NCBI RefSeq assembly: GCF_019175385.1
Contig: NC_083337.1
Span: 49,266,938 to 49,330,937, forward strand
Direction: 5' to 3'
Origin: Lycium barbarum
Lineage: Eukaryota; Streptophyta; Magnoliopsida; Solanales; Solanaceae
DNA: 64,000 nucleotides
Below, in pieces: positions 45,243 to 56,775 of the stretch. Both the position numbers and the translations under genes were made by a program. Numbering within the stretch: the first letter of the stretch is position 1; every line of letters starts with the position of its first letter. The notes beneath the pieces were generated by a model. It made no database searches. It had not been told where the DNA came from and saw nothing but the letters and a program-made list of their open reading frames with translations.

Positions 45243-46825
45243 GACATATTATCTGTAGGGTCTGCCTAAATATAACCTCATTCATTTTGCCTTTTGTTAC
45301 ATTCGTCTCACCATTCTATATTTAGATGGACACTTAATTGGGACTTAATACCATATCGCACCCTCTTCCTCCCTTTAGGGGAACACTAACATTTAATGCT
45401 CAAGAGTTCTACTTGTAGATGTTTTACCTCTTAATCTTCAGCATCTTGTAAAATTTTCAGTGACCTTTAAAGGTTACTCTTATGTCGCCCATTCTATTAT
45501 TTCTGGAACACGGTCTCTGTAATTCTCTCGATGCTAACTATTATTGGAATCCTCCAGGTCCCTAATTCCTATTCGGTTATCTTGCTTACTAGCCCATACT
45601 GATATATGTTACCTCGGGAATCAAGCTTAGCCTTCCGATAATCTTGTTGGAGTCACCAATGCATTTCTCAAAATATCGGTATAACCTTATGTCTTATACT
45701 CTCTTATGACCTCAAGATTCGTCTTATCTTGTCTCCTCTCGTTCTTGGCCACGAACTCGTCATCCTGCCATATTCTAACTTACTATTATCGTCGATTTAT
45801 CACATTTTACTCGAAACGCTTCACTTATCCTAATATTATCCTCTTACTGATGTTCTCGTCTCTTACTTTATTAAAAAAAAAAACTTCAACAAGGCACTCT
45901 ATACTTTTAGCTCTCTTTGCTTTGTCCCACTTTGTTCTTTTAGTCACCCAATATTTTTCATTACTGGGAACGGGAACCATGCTAAGATTAGTGCTTATCC
46001 CTTCTAGGATACAACACCTAGCTTCTGATCTTTGTAAACAATTTGATAATCGAATCTGACAGTACTGTTCTAGAGTACACCACCCTGGCACCTCATACGG
46101 GGGACTTTTATCACATTCACAATATCAATAAAAAATGTTACTAGTACTAACAATCTGTCCACAGTTCTGGGTTACTCTAACCCCAACTAGATCCTAAAAT
46201 CTTGTCCTTCTCTTAAGCTATAAATGTTAGTTCTCATAAAGCATATCTGAAATGGGTGCAACGAATTGTACGTACCTCTATTATGGTTAGAAGGGGATGC
46301 ACAATGCTTATATTTCCCTGCCTGAATTGTAAACACTTATAATCTTCACTAACTGGGTACCTCGTACCCATTTCACCTTGCCTCTTTTGCTTGCTGAAAC
46401 TTATACTTTTACCTTCTGATATTCTCATAGCCTTCTATCCGGGGGGTGTGGTAGATATCCCCATCTCAGTTTCTTAATCATGAAATTTGCACATCCGGTA
46501 TACGCAGCCTGATAGGGCCTCAAAGTTGCCACATCATCTAGAACTCTCTCTGCTAGTGCTCCTACCTGATGTTGTATTAGCCCCTTGGCTAGCTATAAGC
46601 TCTAATCGCAAGCATCTCTGTGTATCAATAGCAAACGTAAATCTTGACTCAAACTCTTATAACTCAGCGCTACAGCATAATTTGGATTTGAAAGAAGGGT
46701 AACAGACTCCTAAATGTCCTGTAGCTTCCTGTTTATATAATATGGTGCACACCACACTTATAAACAATATTTTGCTAGACACGGCTTGTAAACTCCCTAG
46801 GACAGACCTACTCTGATACCAAGTT
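45243..46825 (-). mobile_element. Element G internal region, right part, with primer site
   Basis: On the minus strand the G LTR is followed by TTGGTATCAGAGT (Met-type primer site, 46,810-46,821) and a leader almost the same as in F (GCCGTGTCTAGCAAAATATT... CAGGAAGCTACAGGACATTTAGG), showing kinship with the same chromovirus group. No gag start or pol domain was found beyond the leader; the remainder is decayed non-coding sequence. Confidence 0.7.
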
Positions 46826-47850
46826 TGTAACGCCCCAAATCTGGAGAGATGTGGCCGGCACCTGGTGCTGCACTCGGCCTAAGCGAACCACTCTGAATCT
46901 GAAACTCTAGAGGGATAACCCTAAACTTAGACCGATAGGGCCTACCTACAAACAGACAATACCAACTAGCCAACAAGGCCACAATCAGATTATATATATA
47001 AAGACTGGCTATCTCATCTGGACCGGGCACACACACCCAAAATATCTGTATAACTTAGCGAGCCGACAAGACTGCTGGAAACGTACTCAACCAACAGTAC
47101 CAAAATACACATATACAAGGCCAGTAAGGCTAGAACACTGACATACTATATACAAGACTCGTCTACAAGCCTCTATAGAGTAAACAATGGTATCATGGCC
47201 AGGAAAGGGCCCCGACCTACCCATCATATTTGTATACACACAAGAGAGACTCGAAAACTAGACCTGGCAACTCCGGATAAAATCAGCTCACCGATCAGCT
47301 GATGTGTGGTCCCGCCTAGTGGGAAGGTCTATCTGTGGCAAAGAGGTGATGATATTATCAAAAAATCACAATTAATTCCTTGACCTGCACTACAAATCTC
47401 TCACTTAATCAATTACACACATAATTAATTTCTTGGTCTCAATTCACTTAAACATGGACCACTTTAAACACACTTCATATACTTATTATCATAATCATAT
47501 GGTAGAACTCTAGTCTATAGCCTCTTTATACATACACCAAATATTATTCTTAACCACTGTCGTCACACCTGTTAAGTTCTAAACTAATTTTGGGACCTTA
47601 AAATTTTATACACCGATCTCTTTATTTGCATATTTGAATATGACCAAAATTCCATACAGTTCGTATAACTCTTTCAACATTCCAAACTTTGACAAAACTT
47701 ATTTTCTCCAATTCATTTAACCTTTACGACACTTACTTATCACTTGTTAAACATGTCATAAATACTTATAACGTAAAAAATAATATTGTCCTTGAACTTA
47801 TGTCGATGAACTTACGACAAATCCAACGTACAAAAGTACGGGATGTAACA
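46826..47850 (-). repeat. Element G 5' LTR (1025 bp)
   Basis: On the minus strand it starts TGTTACATCCCG (47,850) and ends GGGGCGTTACA (46,826), followed by the primer site. It is shorter than, and distinct from, the other LTRs here, and I found no double hairpin in it. The base after 47,850 is inside H gag (GATCG 47,851-47,855 is the probable target duplication). No second G LTR is visible in the window. Confidence 0.8.
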
Positions 47851-48222
47851 GATCGTGAGCATGATAGGGGTCATAGTAAGAGAGCTAGATCTTCAGGTTT
47901 TTTCAGTGAGTTCAGGAGTGGTTAAAGGCAGCAGTATCCGAGGCATTCAGTCCATTCAGCGGCTAGTGTACCTCCGCAGTTTGCAGGTCAGAGATTTTGA
48001 TTGATCCACTTATTCAGGACCAGGTTAGGGTTCCAAAGCCTCAGGTTCTAGGTATATAGATGAGACAGTCCAGATGAGGCCACTTTTACCACGATGTACT
48101 CAGTGTGGCAAGTTACATACTGGATAGTGTTGGGTTCATGTGTTTGTTATACTTGCGATCAGCCAGGCCATATAATGCTTGAGTGTCCATCGAGAGGTGG
48201 TAGAGGTATAGTTCAGCCCACC
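47851..48222 (+). pseudogene. gag: Element H gag, C-terminal part
   Basis: It begins within the basic linker (DREHDRGHSKRARSSGF), has stops near 47,922 and 47,998, then a CTQC motif and the CCHC knuckle CYTCDQPGHIMLECP (Arg-Asp of the usual RDCP replaced by Leu-Glu). The upstream part of H (5' LTR, primer site, capsid) is not found left of G, so it was lost or lies rearranged outside the window. Confidence 0.85.
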
Positions 48223-51200
48223 GGATCAACAACTGGTTCGTCATCATCCGTACGCCCTCCAGGGCAAGGCTCTCAGAAATCAGTAGGCTGTGGTAGAGGC
48301 AGAGGAGGAGCGTCCAGTTCGAATGGTCCTCAGAACCTCATTTATGCATTGGCTGGTCGACAGGATCTCGAGTCTTCGCCTGATGTGGTTATATGTATAC
48401 TATCAGTATCTTCTCATGATGTATATGTGTTGATTGAACCAGGTTCTTCGTTGTCCTCGTTGTCATATGTTACTCCTTCTATTGTTGGTCAGTTTGGGGT
48501 GAAATCCGAGTCGATTAGACCTTTTGAGGTGTCTACACCTATTGGTGATCCAGTAATAGCTAGATGTGTATACAGAGGTTGTGTAATTAGAGTTTGTAAT
48601 CATCATACTATAGCAGATTTGATTGACCTAGATATAGTAGATTTCGATGTCATTATGGGTATGGATTTGTTGGCTTCTTGTTATGCTAATGGTGATTGTA
48701 GAACGAAGATGGTTCGATTTCATTTTCTAAGAGAGCCAGTTTTAGAGTGGAAGTGTGATACAGCAACGCCGAGAGGTAGGTTTATTTCCTATCTCAAGGC
48801 AAGGAAGATGATTACTAAAGGTTGTATTTATCATTTAGTCCGAGTTCATGATGCAGAAGCAAAGCCACCGACTTTTCATTCTATTATAGTGGTTAATGAG
48901 TTTCCAGATGCATTTTTGGACGATCTTCCAGGTCTTCCACTAGAGGGGGAGATTGACTTTTCCATCAACATATTACCCGATACTCAGCTGATATCTATTC
49001 CTCCTTATAGAATGACGCTTGCTGAGTTGATGGAATTGAATGAGTAGTTGAAGGACTTGCTTGAGAAAGGCTTTATCAGGCCTAGTACATCACTGTGGGG
49101 AGCACCAATGTTATTTGTGAGAAAGAGAGATAGCTCTTTGCGAATGTGTATTGATTATAGACAACTGTATAAGGTGACAATAAAGAATAAGTATCCACTT
49201 CCGAGGATTCATGATCTATTTGTTCAGTTACAGGGTAATAGATAGTTCTCGAAGATAGATTTAAGATTAGGGTACCACCAGGTAAGGGTTAGAGAGAAAG
49301 ACATTTTGCAGACAACTTTCAGAACCAGATATGGTCACTTCGAGTTTCGTGTAATGTCATTTAGGTTGACTAATGCCCCAACGGTATTTATGGATTTAAT
49401 GAACAATGTATTCAGACCCTTCCTAGATCTGTTCATGATTATGTTTATCGATAATATTCTGGTATACTCTGGATCAGAGGCGGAGCATGCAGATCATTTA
49501 CGTGTTGTCCTTAAGGTTCTTCAGACTCGGAATTTGCATGCAAAGTTCTCTAAATGTGAGTTCTGGTTGAATTCTGTAACTTTTTCGGGGCATATTATTT
49601 CAAATGAGGGCATCAGTGTGGATACACAGAAGATTGAAACCGTGAAGACTTGGCCGAGACCCACAACATCTATAGAGGTTCATAATTTTCTGGGCTTGGC
49701 AGGTTATTACTGGAGATTCGTAGTAGGCTTTTCTTCCCTTTCTGCACCACTGACAAAGCTGACTCAGAAATAAGCTAAGTTACAGTGGATCAATGCTTGT
49801 GAGTGCGATTTTCAGGAGTTGAAGAACAAATTGACTTCGGCACCAGTTTTGACACTTCTGGAGGGATCGGAGGGCTATAGTATATATTGTGATGCTTCAG
49901 GCATTAGATTAGGTTGTGTATTGATGTAGCACGGCAAGGTTATAGCTTATGCTTCAAGGCAGTTGTAGAAGCATGAGAAGAACTACCCGACTCATGACTT
50001 AGAGTTGGCCGCGGTGATTCATGCATTGAAGATGTGGAGGCGATGGTTGTATGGTGTCTATGTTGATATCTATACAGACCATAAGAGCCTTCAGTATAAT
50101 TTCAAGTAGAAGGAGTTGAATTTGCGTTAGAGGCGATGGTTAGAGCTATTGAAGGATTATGATGTAAATATTTTGCATCATCCTGTAAAGGCGAACGTAG
50201 TTGCCGATGCACTTAGCTGCAGATCCTTAGGTAGCTTATCTTATGTTCAACCAGAGACGAGGGAGCTAGTTCATGAGCTTTAGCAGTTAGCTACCCTAGG
50301 AGTTTGATTATTGGACTCGGGCGATAGATGGGTTGCTATTTAGAATTCAGCAGTTTCATCTTTAGTAGCTAGGGTTAAGGAGCATCAGTATGAGGATCCT
50401 ATGTTAGTTTATTATAGAGACAACCCCTCATAAGGAGAAGACACCATTTGAGATTTTCGTTGATGGAGTTCTCAGATATCAAGGTAGGATATGTGTTCCC
50501 AATGTTGCAGGGTTACGCCGACAGATTATGGGAGAGGTTTATTATTCCCGTTCCTCTATTCATCCCGGAACGATGAAGATGTACCATGATGTCAAAGAGG
50601 TTTATTGGTAGGATGGAATGAAGAAGGACATAGCAGAGTTTATAGCCCAGTGTCCTTACTGTCAGCAAGTGAAGATTGAGCATCAGAAGCTCAGTGTATT
50701 ATTGTAGGCTATCGAGATCCTGACTTAGACGTGGGAAGCAATTAATATGGATTTCATTACAGGCTTGCCCTGTTCTCAGCATAAGTTCTATTCTATATGG
50801 GTGGATTCTATATGGGTGATTGTTGATAGACTTACAAAATCAGCTCATTTTCGACCTGTCAGAGCTAATTATACAGTAGAGGATTGTGCGAACTTTTATT
50901 TTAAGGAGATAGTACGAGTTCATGGTGTTCCGGTATCCATTATCTCTGACAGGGGTAGGCAGTTCACAGCTAACTTTTGGAGGTCTTTCCAGAAGAGTTT
51001 GCGGACTCAGGTGGGTCTTAGCACAGCATTTCATCCACAGACAGACGAATAGGCTGAGCGTACGCTTGAGGATAAGTTACCGGCATGTGTCGTAGACTTC
51101 AGAGGTAGCTGGGATGATCATTTGCCGCTTATTGAATTCGCGCATAATAATAGCTATCATTCCAGTAATCAGATGGCCCCATATGAGGATTTATATGGGA

Positions 51201-51836
51201 AAAAGTGTAGGTCACCTATCGGATGGTTCGAAGTGGGGGAAACTAAGTTAATAGGGCCCGATTTGATTCAACAAGCAGTGGAGAAGGTCAAGTTTATTCA
51301 GGATCAATTGTTGGCAGCTCAGAGTTGTCAGAAGTCTTATGTAGATAATCACCGACGAGATTTAGAATTTCAGGTTAATGACTAGGTATTCCTGAAGGTA
51401 TCACCTATGAAAGGCATTATAAGGTTTGGCAGGGTAAGCTCATCCCTCAGTACATTGGACCTTACAGGATTGTACGTACAGTGGGCCAGGTGGCCTATGA
51501 GTTAGATCTGCCACCAGACTTGGAGTCAGTCCATCCGGTCTTCCATGTATCGATGCTTCGTAAGTGTATCGGAGATCCTTCTAGAATCGTACCTGTTGAT
51601 GATGTTCAGGTTATCGAGCAACTATCGTATGATGAGGTTCCCATTGCTATACTAGATAGATAGGTTCGGACATTGAGAACTAAAGATGTAGCTTCAGTTA
51701 AAATCCTTTGGAAGAACAGGAATGCCGAGGAGATGTCTTGGGAAACTGAGGAAGATATGAAATCCAGGTATCCACACTTGTTTCCGCTCGCAAAGGAAGT
51801 CCAAACTGAAACACCATTATCTTCAGGTGCGTAGCG
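48223..51836 (+). pseudogene. pol: Element H pol, heavily decayed
   Basis: Domain order matches A and J. Protease reads LIEPGSS, so the catalytic Asp is Glu. RT has [10 protein letters not shown] at about 49,440-49,470, so the second catalytic Asp is Asn. RNase H (YCDASGIRLG near 49,885), integrase zinc region (RSSIHPG...CPYC), core (MDFITGLP, SDRGRQF) and tail (VASVKILWKNRNAEEMSWETEE) follow. Many stops sit where family members have Gln, Trp or Arg codons (TAG at 49,045, 49,243, 49,927, 50,107 and others). It is inactive at several levels. The stop pattern fits decay of methylated cytosines. Confidence 0.92.
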
Positions 51837-51996
51837 TTTTATTACTTATGATTACGGGTCGTGTGAGGCCATTATTATTTTGCTTGTTGTGGCCTTATGT
51901 GGCATTTCATAGTTTGGGTTGCTATGTCACAGGTTGGTAGTGGTACAGTTACAGGGGAGACTCTATCGAAATTTCTATAGGACCCCTAAGATTTTT

Positions 51997-52031
51997 ACAT
52001 TCGGGGACGAATGTTCTTAAGGGAGGAAGAA
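51997..52031 (+). promoter_or_regulatory. Element H polypurine tract with hairpin
   Basis: ACATTCG-GGGA-CGAATGT (51,997-52,014), then AAGGGAGGAAGAA up to the LTR start. Confidence 0.85.
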
Positions 52032-53352
52032 TGCGGCACCTCATTTTTCGCGTACGTTAAAGTTTTGTCTTAAGTCGTTTGTCATAGGCTAGTATTGGAA
52101 ATCATTTGGGAAGTTTTGTATGAGGTCTATGGGTACATCTCGGAGTTATACAAATCCTTAAACATGTTTGGAAAAGAGTATGAAGGTTAGGCGTCAAACG
52201 AATCGGAAAGAATACGTTCCGTCGGAAAATTGGACCAAGGTAGTTCCACGGACTGCGAATCATTTCACGGACCATGAAAGTGGTATTGGGCCACCGTGGA
52301 ATGGTGGCCGTAGGTGGATTTACTGGAATCATTACAAAAACCAATCCACGGTCCACGAAATATTTCACGACCGTGAATTGGTGTCATGAAATGTATGTCA
52401 GTTATTTTTTTTGTTAAGCTATATAAAGGTGGTCAAAGACTTGGACTTCATTTTTTCCTAAAAAACAGAACTCTAAGGTCCTCCAAACCCTTTCAAAATC
52501 TCTCGATCCATCTTAAGCTATCAGAACAGAAGATCAAGCTCTAAAATCCTCAACTATCCATAGAAGGTGTTTGTTCTTGCTTCTAGTTGAAGTTGTGGTG
52601 ACTATGTCTTGGAGTAAGTTGCGTGGGTTGAAGTTATTCAATCCATAAGGTATGTTATTCATTCTATTTCTTATTTTGAGTTGATTTAAATGCTTAAAAA
52701 GTCTTAAAAGTGAAAAGAATCATGATGGAAAGATCATAAGGTGTTGTGTTGAAGTTATTGGCTATGGGCTGAATTTGGAGGGAAGTTTTGGAATGATTTG
52801 ACTCTAGTTTGAATATAATCTCTTAACTATGGTGTTATTGATGTTGTTATTGATTTTTTGGAGTTGTTTTGGAGTTCGGAGAAAGTATATGTTATAGGGG
52901 AAATGCTGTCCAATTTCCCTTAGCTCACTTACTTGTTTAACTTGACCTTATAAGTGTTTCAACGACTTAGCCTTAGTGTGAATCATCTTGAATGTAGATT
53001 TGCAAGCTCGGGAAGGTAGACGTTGAGCGGTCAAGTAGATGAAGAGGTTTGTTAAGGCTGTCCCTTCCTTTCTTTTGGTATGATCATATTGATACGAACG
53101 TATACTAATGATATTCACAATGACTCCACTCTTAGAAATATTAGAAGCATATGTTCTTGATGTTCTTATGACGTTATTTATCTTGTCTCATGATGTTATT
53201 GATATTTCCTCATGGTTATTGATCTCATCTTATGGCCATTGATTTCTTCAAGGTGAGATATGTTGACGATGCTAGTTCCAAAATAGTAATCGGAGGTTTA
53301 CCGACCTTACGTCAGTCCGATAGAGCCGTAACACTTCTTTGTGCTCTCATGC

Positions 53353-53358
<6 letters not shown>

Positions 53359-53414
<56 letters not shown>
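53359..53414. repeat. (TA)n microsatellite
   Basis: About 28 TA units directly left of the organellar tRNA fragment; a shorter TA run also follows the insert (near 53,605). Confidence 0.95.
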
Positions 53415-53415
<1 letters not shown>

Positions 53416-53416
53416 T

Positions 53417-53437
53417 GGACTCAGCGGTTAGAGTATT

Positions 53438-53482
<45 letters not shown>
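53417..53482 (+). pseudogene. trnM-CAU: Plastid-type elongator tRNA-Met (CAU) fragment, 5' end missing
   Basis: The D arm (ACTCAGCGGTTAGAGT), anticodon loop TTCATAC with CAT at 53,443-53,445, perfect 5-bp T stem (ATTGG 53,458-53,462 with CCAAT 53,470-53,474) and 3' acceptor strand AGTAGGTA match the plastid elongator trnM. The 5' acceptor strand (ACCTACT) is replaced by TA repeat, so it cannot fold fully and is not a gene. Sequence after it, to about 53,600, has no LTR similarity and looks like part of the same organellar insert. Plastid trnM is also carried in plant mitochondrial genomes, so either organelle could be the source. Confidence 0.85.
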
Positions 53483-53489
<7 letters not shown>

Positions 53490-53604
53490 TCGAAACCCCT
53501 GCTTTTGCCATCATGACAGCAAGCACGGACTGGCAGCAAGGAGTCAATTGAATGATCAAAGCATCGGTTGCTTCCACCTGTGGCCTTCTTCGACCACCTT
53601 GACA
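53483..53604. other. Probable continuation of organellar insert
   Basis: GC-richer than the LTR around it, and absent from the equivalent place in B, C and E LTRs, which pass straight from the TA/ATG-rich part to the ACCGAG units. No organellar gene was recognised in it. Confidence 0.55.
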
Positions 53605-53905
53605 CCTTATATATATATGTATCTATTTTATGACACCGAGTCACGCTATAGTTAGTCGGGTACGACGCCTATTGTGCACACCACTACATTTGGGTACGAT
53701 GACACCGAGTCCTATTAAGGTCGGGTACAATATTATGATGATGCAGCTCCATAGTGTGGCATATAAATATATGTATGAAAATGTTTTTTTTTAAGAAAGC
53801 ATTCATGTCATCCTCCTTTGGAGGCATTCATATGCACAGGTTGTTCCTTCATTATCTCATGTTACCTCTATTTCTTTATTATGTTGTTCTTCATGCCTTA
53901 CATAC

Positions 53906-53947
53906 TCGGTACATTATTTGTACTGGCGGCCTTTTGTTTGTGGACGC
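53906..53947 (+). other. LTR double hairpin, diverged (element H)
   Basis: Stem 1 is TCGGTAC (53,906-53,912) with GTACTGG (53,920-53,926), kept by G-U pairs. Stem 2 is GCGGCC (53,926-53,931) with GGACGC (53,942-53,947), one mismatch. Confidence 0.55.
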
Positions 53948-54413
53948 TGCATGCATGCCCGCAGGTAAACAGGGAGACGGTTCAGACCCTTAGGCGGCTT
54001 TCTCAGCGCTTGTAGTGGAGCACTCCACTTGTTCTGGAGCTGCAGTCTAGCAAAGTATGATTCTTTTATGTACATTTGGGTATGGTGGGGTCCTGTCCCG
54101 TCCTTATTATGTTTTTCACTCTAGTAGAGGCTCGTAGAAAGATATGCACAATTACATATTCTATGGCCATCTCGGTTTACATTTTGTTGTATCATTATCT
54201 TTTGTAGCCTTGTCGGCTTATATACTTGGGTTAAGTTTGATTACATTTGTGTATATATATCTTTGGGGCTTGTGTCCCTCTTAGCATATGATATATATAT
54301 TAGTTAGCGTCATGGCCCACACTCAGGTATGATTATGTAATGCATGTATGTCTTGTGGTGCTCGGTAGGTTAGATTCGTGTGCCCGTCATGGCCCTCCGG
54401 TTGGGTTGTGACA

Positions 54414-55163
54414 TATGTGTCTATGTCTCCCCATTGCTAGCTAGCTCGCACCCGCACGCATTCAATTTCACTTATCAGCTGGTAGTAGGTAGTGCCCTAA
54501 ATGCCTTTAATCTCTGCAAGCAAGATTGTGCGTTCATTCCCAGCACACAAGGTGTATACTCACTTAAGCTTTATGAAGGATACGACCACCCCTCCAAATG
54601 TCTCATTGAACATACATGTCTTTGCAACTCTGTCTTACCATGGTGGTGTACAAGTTGCGTAAATGTGTTAGCTTGACCGTACGTCAATTTTCATGTAACT
54701 ATACATTAACTTTACATCACAGATTGACATTATGTCCATACAACTTTCATAGGTCAAGTCCTATAACCTACTTTTATTCTTTGAGGACATATTATTAAGA
54801 AGGTCTTGTATTAGAAGCTTTCAACATGCATTCCAATCTTTTAATTGGTTTCTCTCCCACAGCACCACACAGTTGACTTATTTCTAATCATTGCTCTCAC
54901 TAATACAAAAAGCTTTTCAGACAGTTCTCCTATGCACACTATGGTCTTGACATTAGCCTTTGAGTATTATTTATAATTTAGTATAGCTAGCATACTGTGT
55001 TAAAGTTGGTGGAAAATATTCCCACAAAAGTCGGTTGCTTTTCCTTAAGCCTACCAAGTGGGCTGGGTTAGCCTGTGTCCAGCCCAGTTAAAACCCAGAC
55101 CAGACCTGTGGGGTCTAAGGGGGTTGGGTTGGGTTGGGGGGAGAGGGAACCGGGGAGAGGGCT
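54414..55163. other. Non-coding flank between H and LTR I
   Basis: No LTR, coding domain or RNA gene was recognised. A run of G triplets, GGGGGTTGGGTTGGGTTGGG (from 55,119), has the form of a G-quadruplex and ends 23 bases before the next LTR start. Confidence 0.6.
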
Positions 55164-55765
55164 TGTTATACCTCAAATATTTTTGCGTCGTTTGCATCGT
55201 AAGTAAACTAACATAAGCCGGAGAGGTCATAAAACCCTTATAAGGTTAAGGAAGACTTTTAACAAGTGCTAAGCAAGTGTCTAAAGGTTTCAGGATCAAG
55301 CGAATCGAAGAAATTAAGTTTATCAAAAATTTGGGAAAACTTGGTAGAATTTTGGACAGGAATTTTTGGTCCAACTTGAGAGAAGTATATCTCCTAAAAT
55401 ATGAGGAGTTATGGAATGCATAACCCATGACAATTCATGTTCAGTGAGTCTTTTTTGCAAGTGAAAGATCGCAATTCTAAGAAGTACCGGATGAAGTCCG
55501 CCCCGTACAAAAATGTACGTCCCGTACATTTTGAACGTATTTTACCTGAAATTTCTAGAAAGTTGAACATTTTAACCTTCCAATTATGGGCTTGGAAGTA
55601 TTGGACGTACTTTGAAGTACGACCCATACTTTTTGGCCGTACTTTGCCTGATTTTCCAAATAATTAAAAGTCGGTGGTTCGGGCCTATAAATAAATTTTC
55701 GAATGACTTAGGCCTCATTTATTCATCAAAATTTACACCTAATGACCTTAGAAGCTCTCTCAAAA
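55164..55765 (+). repeat. LTR fragment I, start only, cut by element J
   Basis: It starts TGTTATACCTCAAATA and contains GTACGTCCCGTAC-type palindromes at about 55,505-55,640, as at the start of other LTRs here. Element J interrupts it at 55,766, so the rest must lie beyond the window. Whether it is a solo LTR or part of a full element cannot be told. Confidence 0.7.
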
Positions 55766-55871
55766 TGTTACACCTCGGAAACGTCCCCGTACATGTACAA
55801 TGAGTAGACCAACGAAAGGCATGAGTGTGCGACGTTTTAAATACAGGAGATATAGGCTATGAGAAAAGTAG

Positions 55872-55879
55872 TATAAATA
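55872..55879 (+). promoter_or_regulatory. Element J TATA box
   Basis: TATAAATA followed by CAGGAAGTGCTGCCCAATTT. The same TATA plus TGCTGCC block recurs in E (near 26,876) and the J 3' LTR (63,459-63,466), and in weaker form in C, B and H, so it is the probable core promoter. Confidence 0.7.
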
Positions 55880-56734
55880 CAGGAAGTGCTGCCCAATTTT
55901 CTCTAGAAATAGTGACGCATTCCCGTAGTCGATTAACTAACGTCAATACGAATTCTTTCGTGAAGGTAGCGACGTGACATTAAAGGAGGGCAAGTGAACG
56001 ATAGCTTAGCTAAACGACAAAGGTATGTGAGGCTAATCCTTTTCTTTCTATGGCATGAATCCCATGATATGATTCTTCTTCCTTTCCATGATTCTCCTAT
56101 AACCCGGAAAGCCAAGAGCCTAAGATCATGAATAGCTATATGAGTCAAGAGATATGATATGACGTTCTTATAAGGTAAATGATGTTGTTCCTTGTATACA
56201 CTCACCTTATATACTAATCCCTTCAAGGTGAGGCAGAATGTTCATATATGATCATAATGAAATCGAGGGTTCACGACCTTACGTCACCTCGATAGAATGC
56301 AGTTGTTCTAGAGTCTTTACGCATGTACGATTACAAGTATATTTTGATAAGCATAATTATTATAAGTATTTTATGATGAGCATGTCACGATTGCATCACA
56401 CCGGGCCTAGTTGGCCGGGCAGTCACCGCGAAAGCGGGCAGCTATACGATACACCATGGCCAGTTGGCATGGGCAGACACCACTAGTGGGCGGCATGAGA
56501 TGGTACCCCGGACGCGGGAGGACTGGACGCATGCTAATGTTACTGATTATCACCCCACACCTATATGGTCGGGCAGTTTATATATATATGATATGCATAC
56601 ATGAGATGATGATAAGCTTAAAAGTAAGTCAGCATGCATTACTTTTCATGTAATTCCCAGTCAGGTACAGTTGCTCCATACTTGATGCCTCCCTTGTTCC
56701 CTTGATGCATTATTATTGTTCATGTCTCTCATAC

Positions 56735-56775
56735 TCAGTACAATATTCGTACTGACGTCCGTTTTCTTTAGACGT
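56735..56775 (+). other. LTR double hairpin (element J 5' LTR)
   Basis: Stem 1 is TCAGTAC (56,735-56,741) with GTACTGA (56,749-56,755). Stem 2 is ACGTCC (56,755-56,760) with AGACGT (56,770-56,775), one mismatch. Confidence 0.65.

Larger units (their letters stand above)
52032..54413 (+). repeat. Element H 3' LTR (2382 bp) with organellar insert
   Basis: It starts TGCGGCACCTCA (TG-TTACACC in relatives) and ends GGGTTGTGACA. It contains weak palindromes (CCACGG/CCGTGG type, 52,240-52,385), promoter-like GTTATAGGGGAAATGCTGTCC near 52,895, a TA repeat, an organellar fragment from 53,417, ACCGAGTC...GTCGGGTACG units near 53,630-53,730, and a diverged double hairpin at 53,906-53,947. Confidence 0.88.

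Noticed and set aside
53417..53482. A functional tRNA-Met gene
   Set aside because: The 5' acceptor strand is absent, so the cloverleaf cannot close; it is embedded in an LTR.
55119..55141. Telomere-like repeat (TTGGG)
   Set aside because: Only three units, not the plant TTTAGGG sequence, and followed by irregular G-rich DNA.
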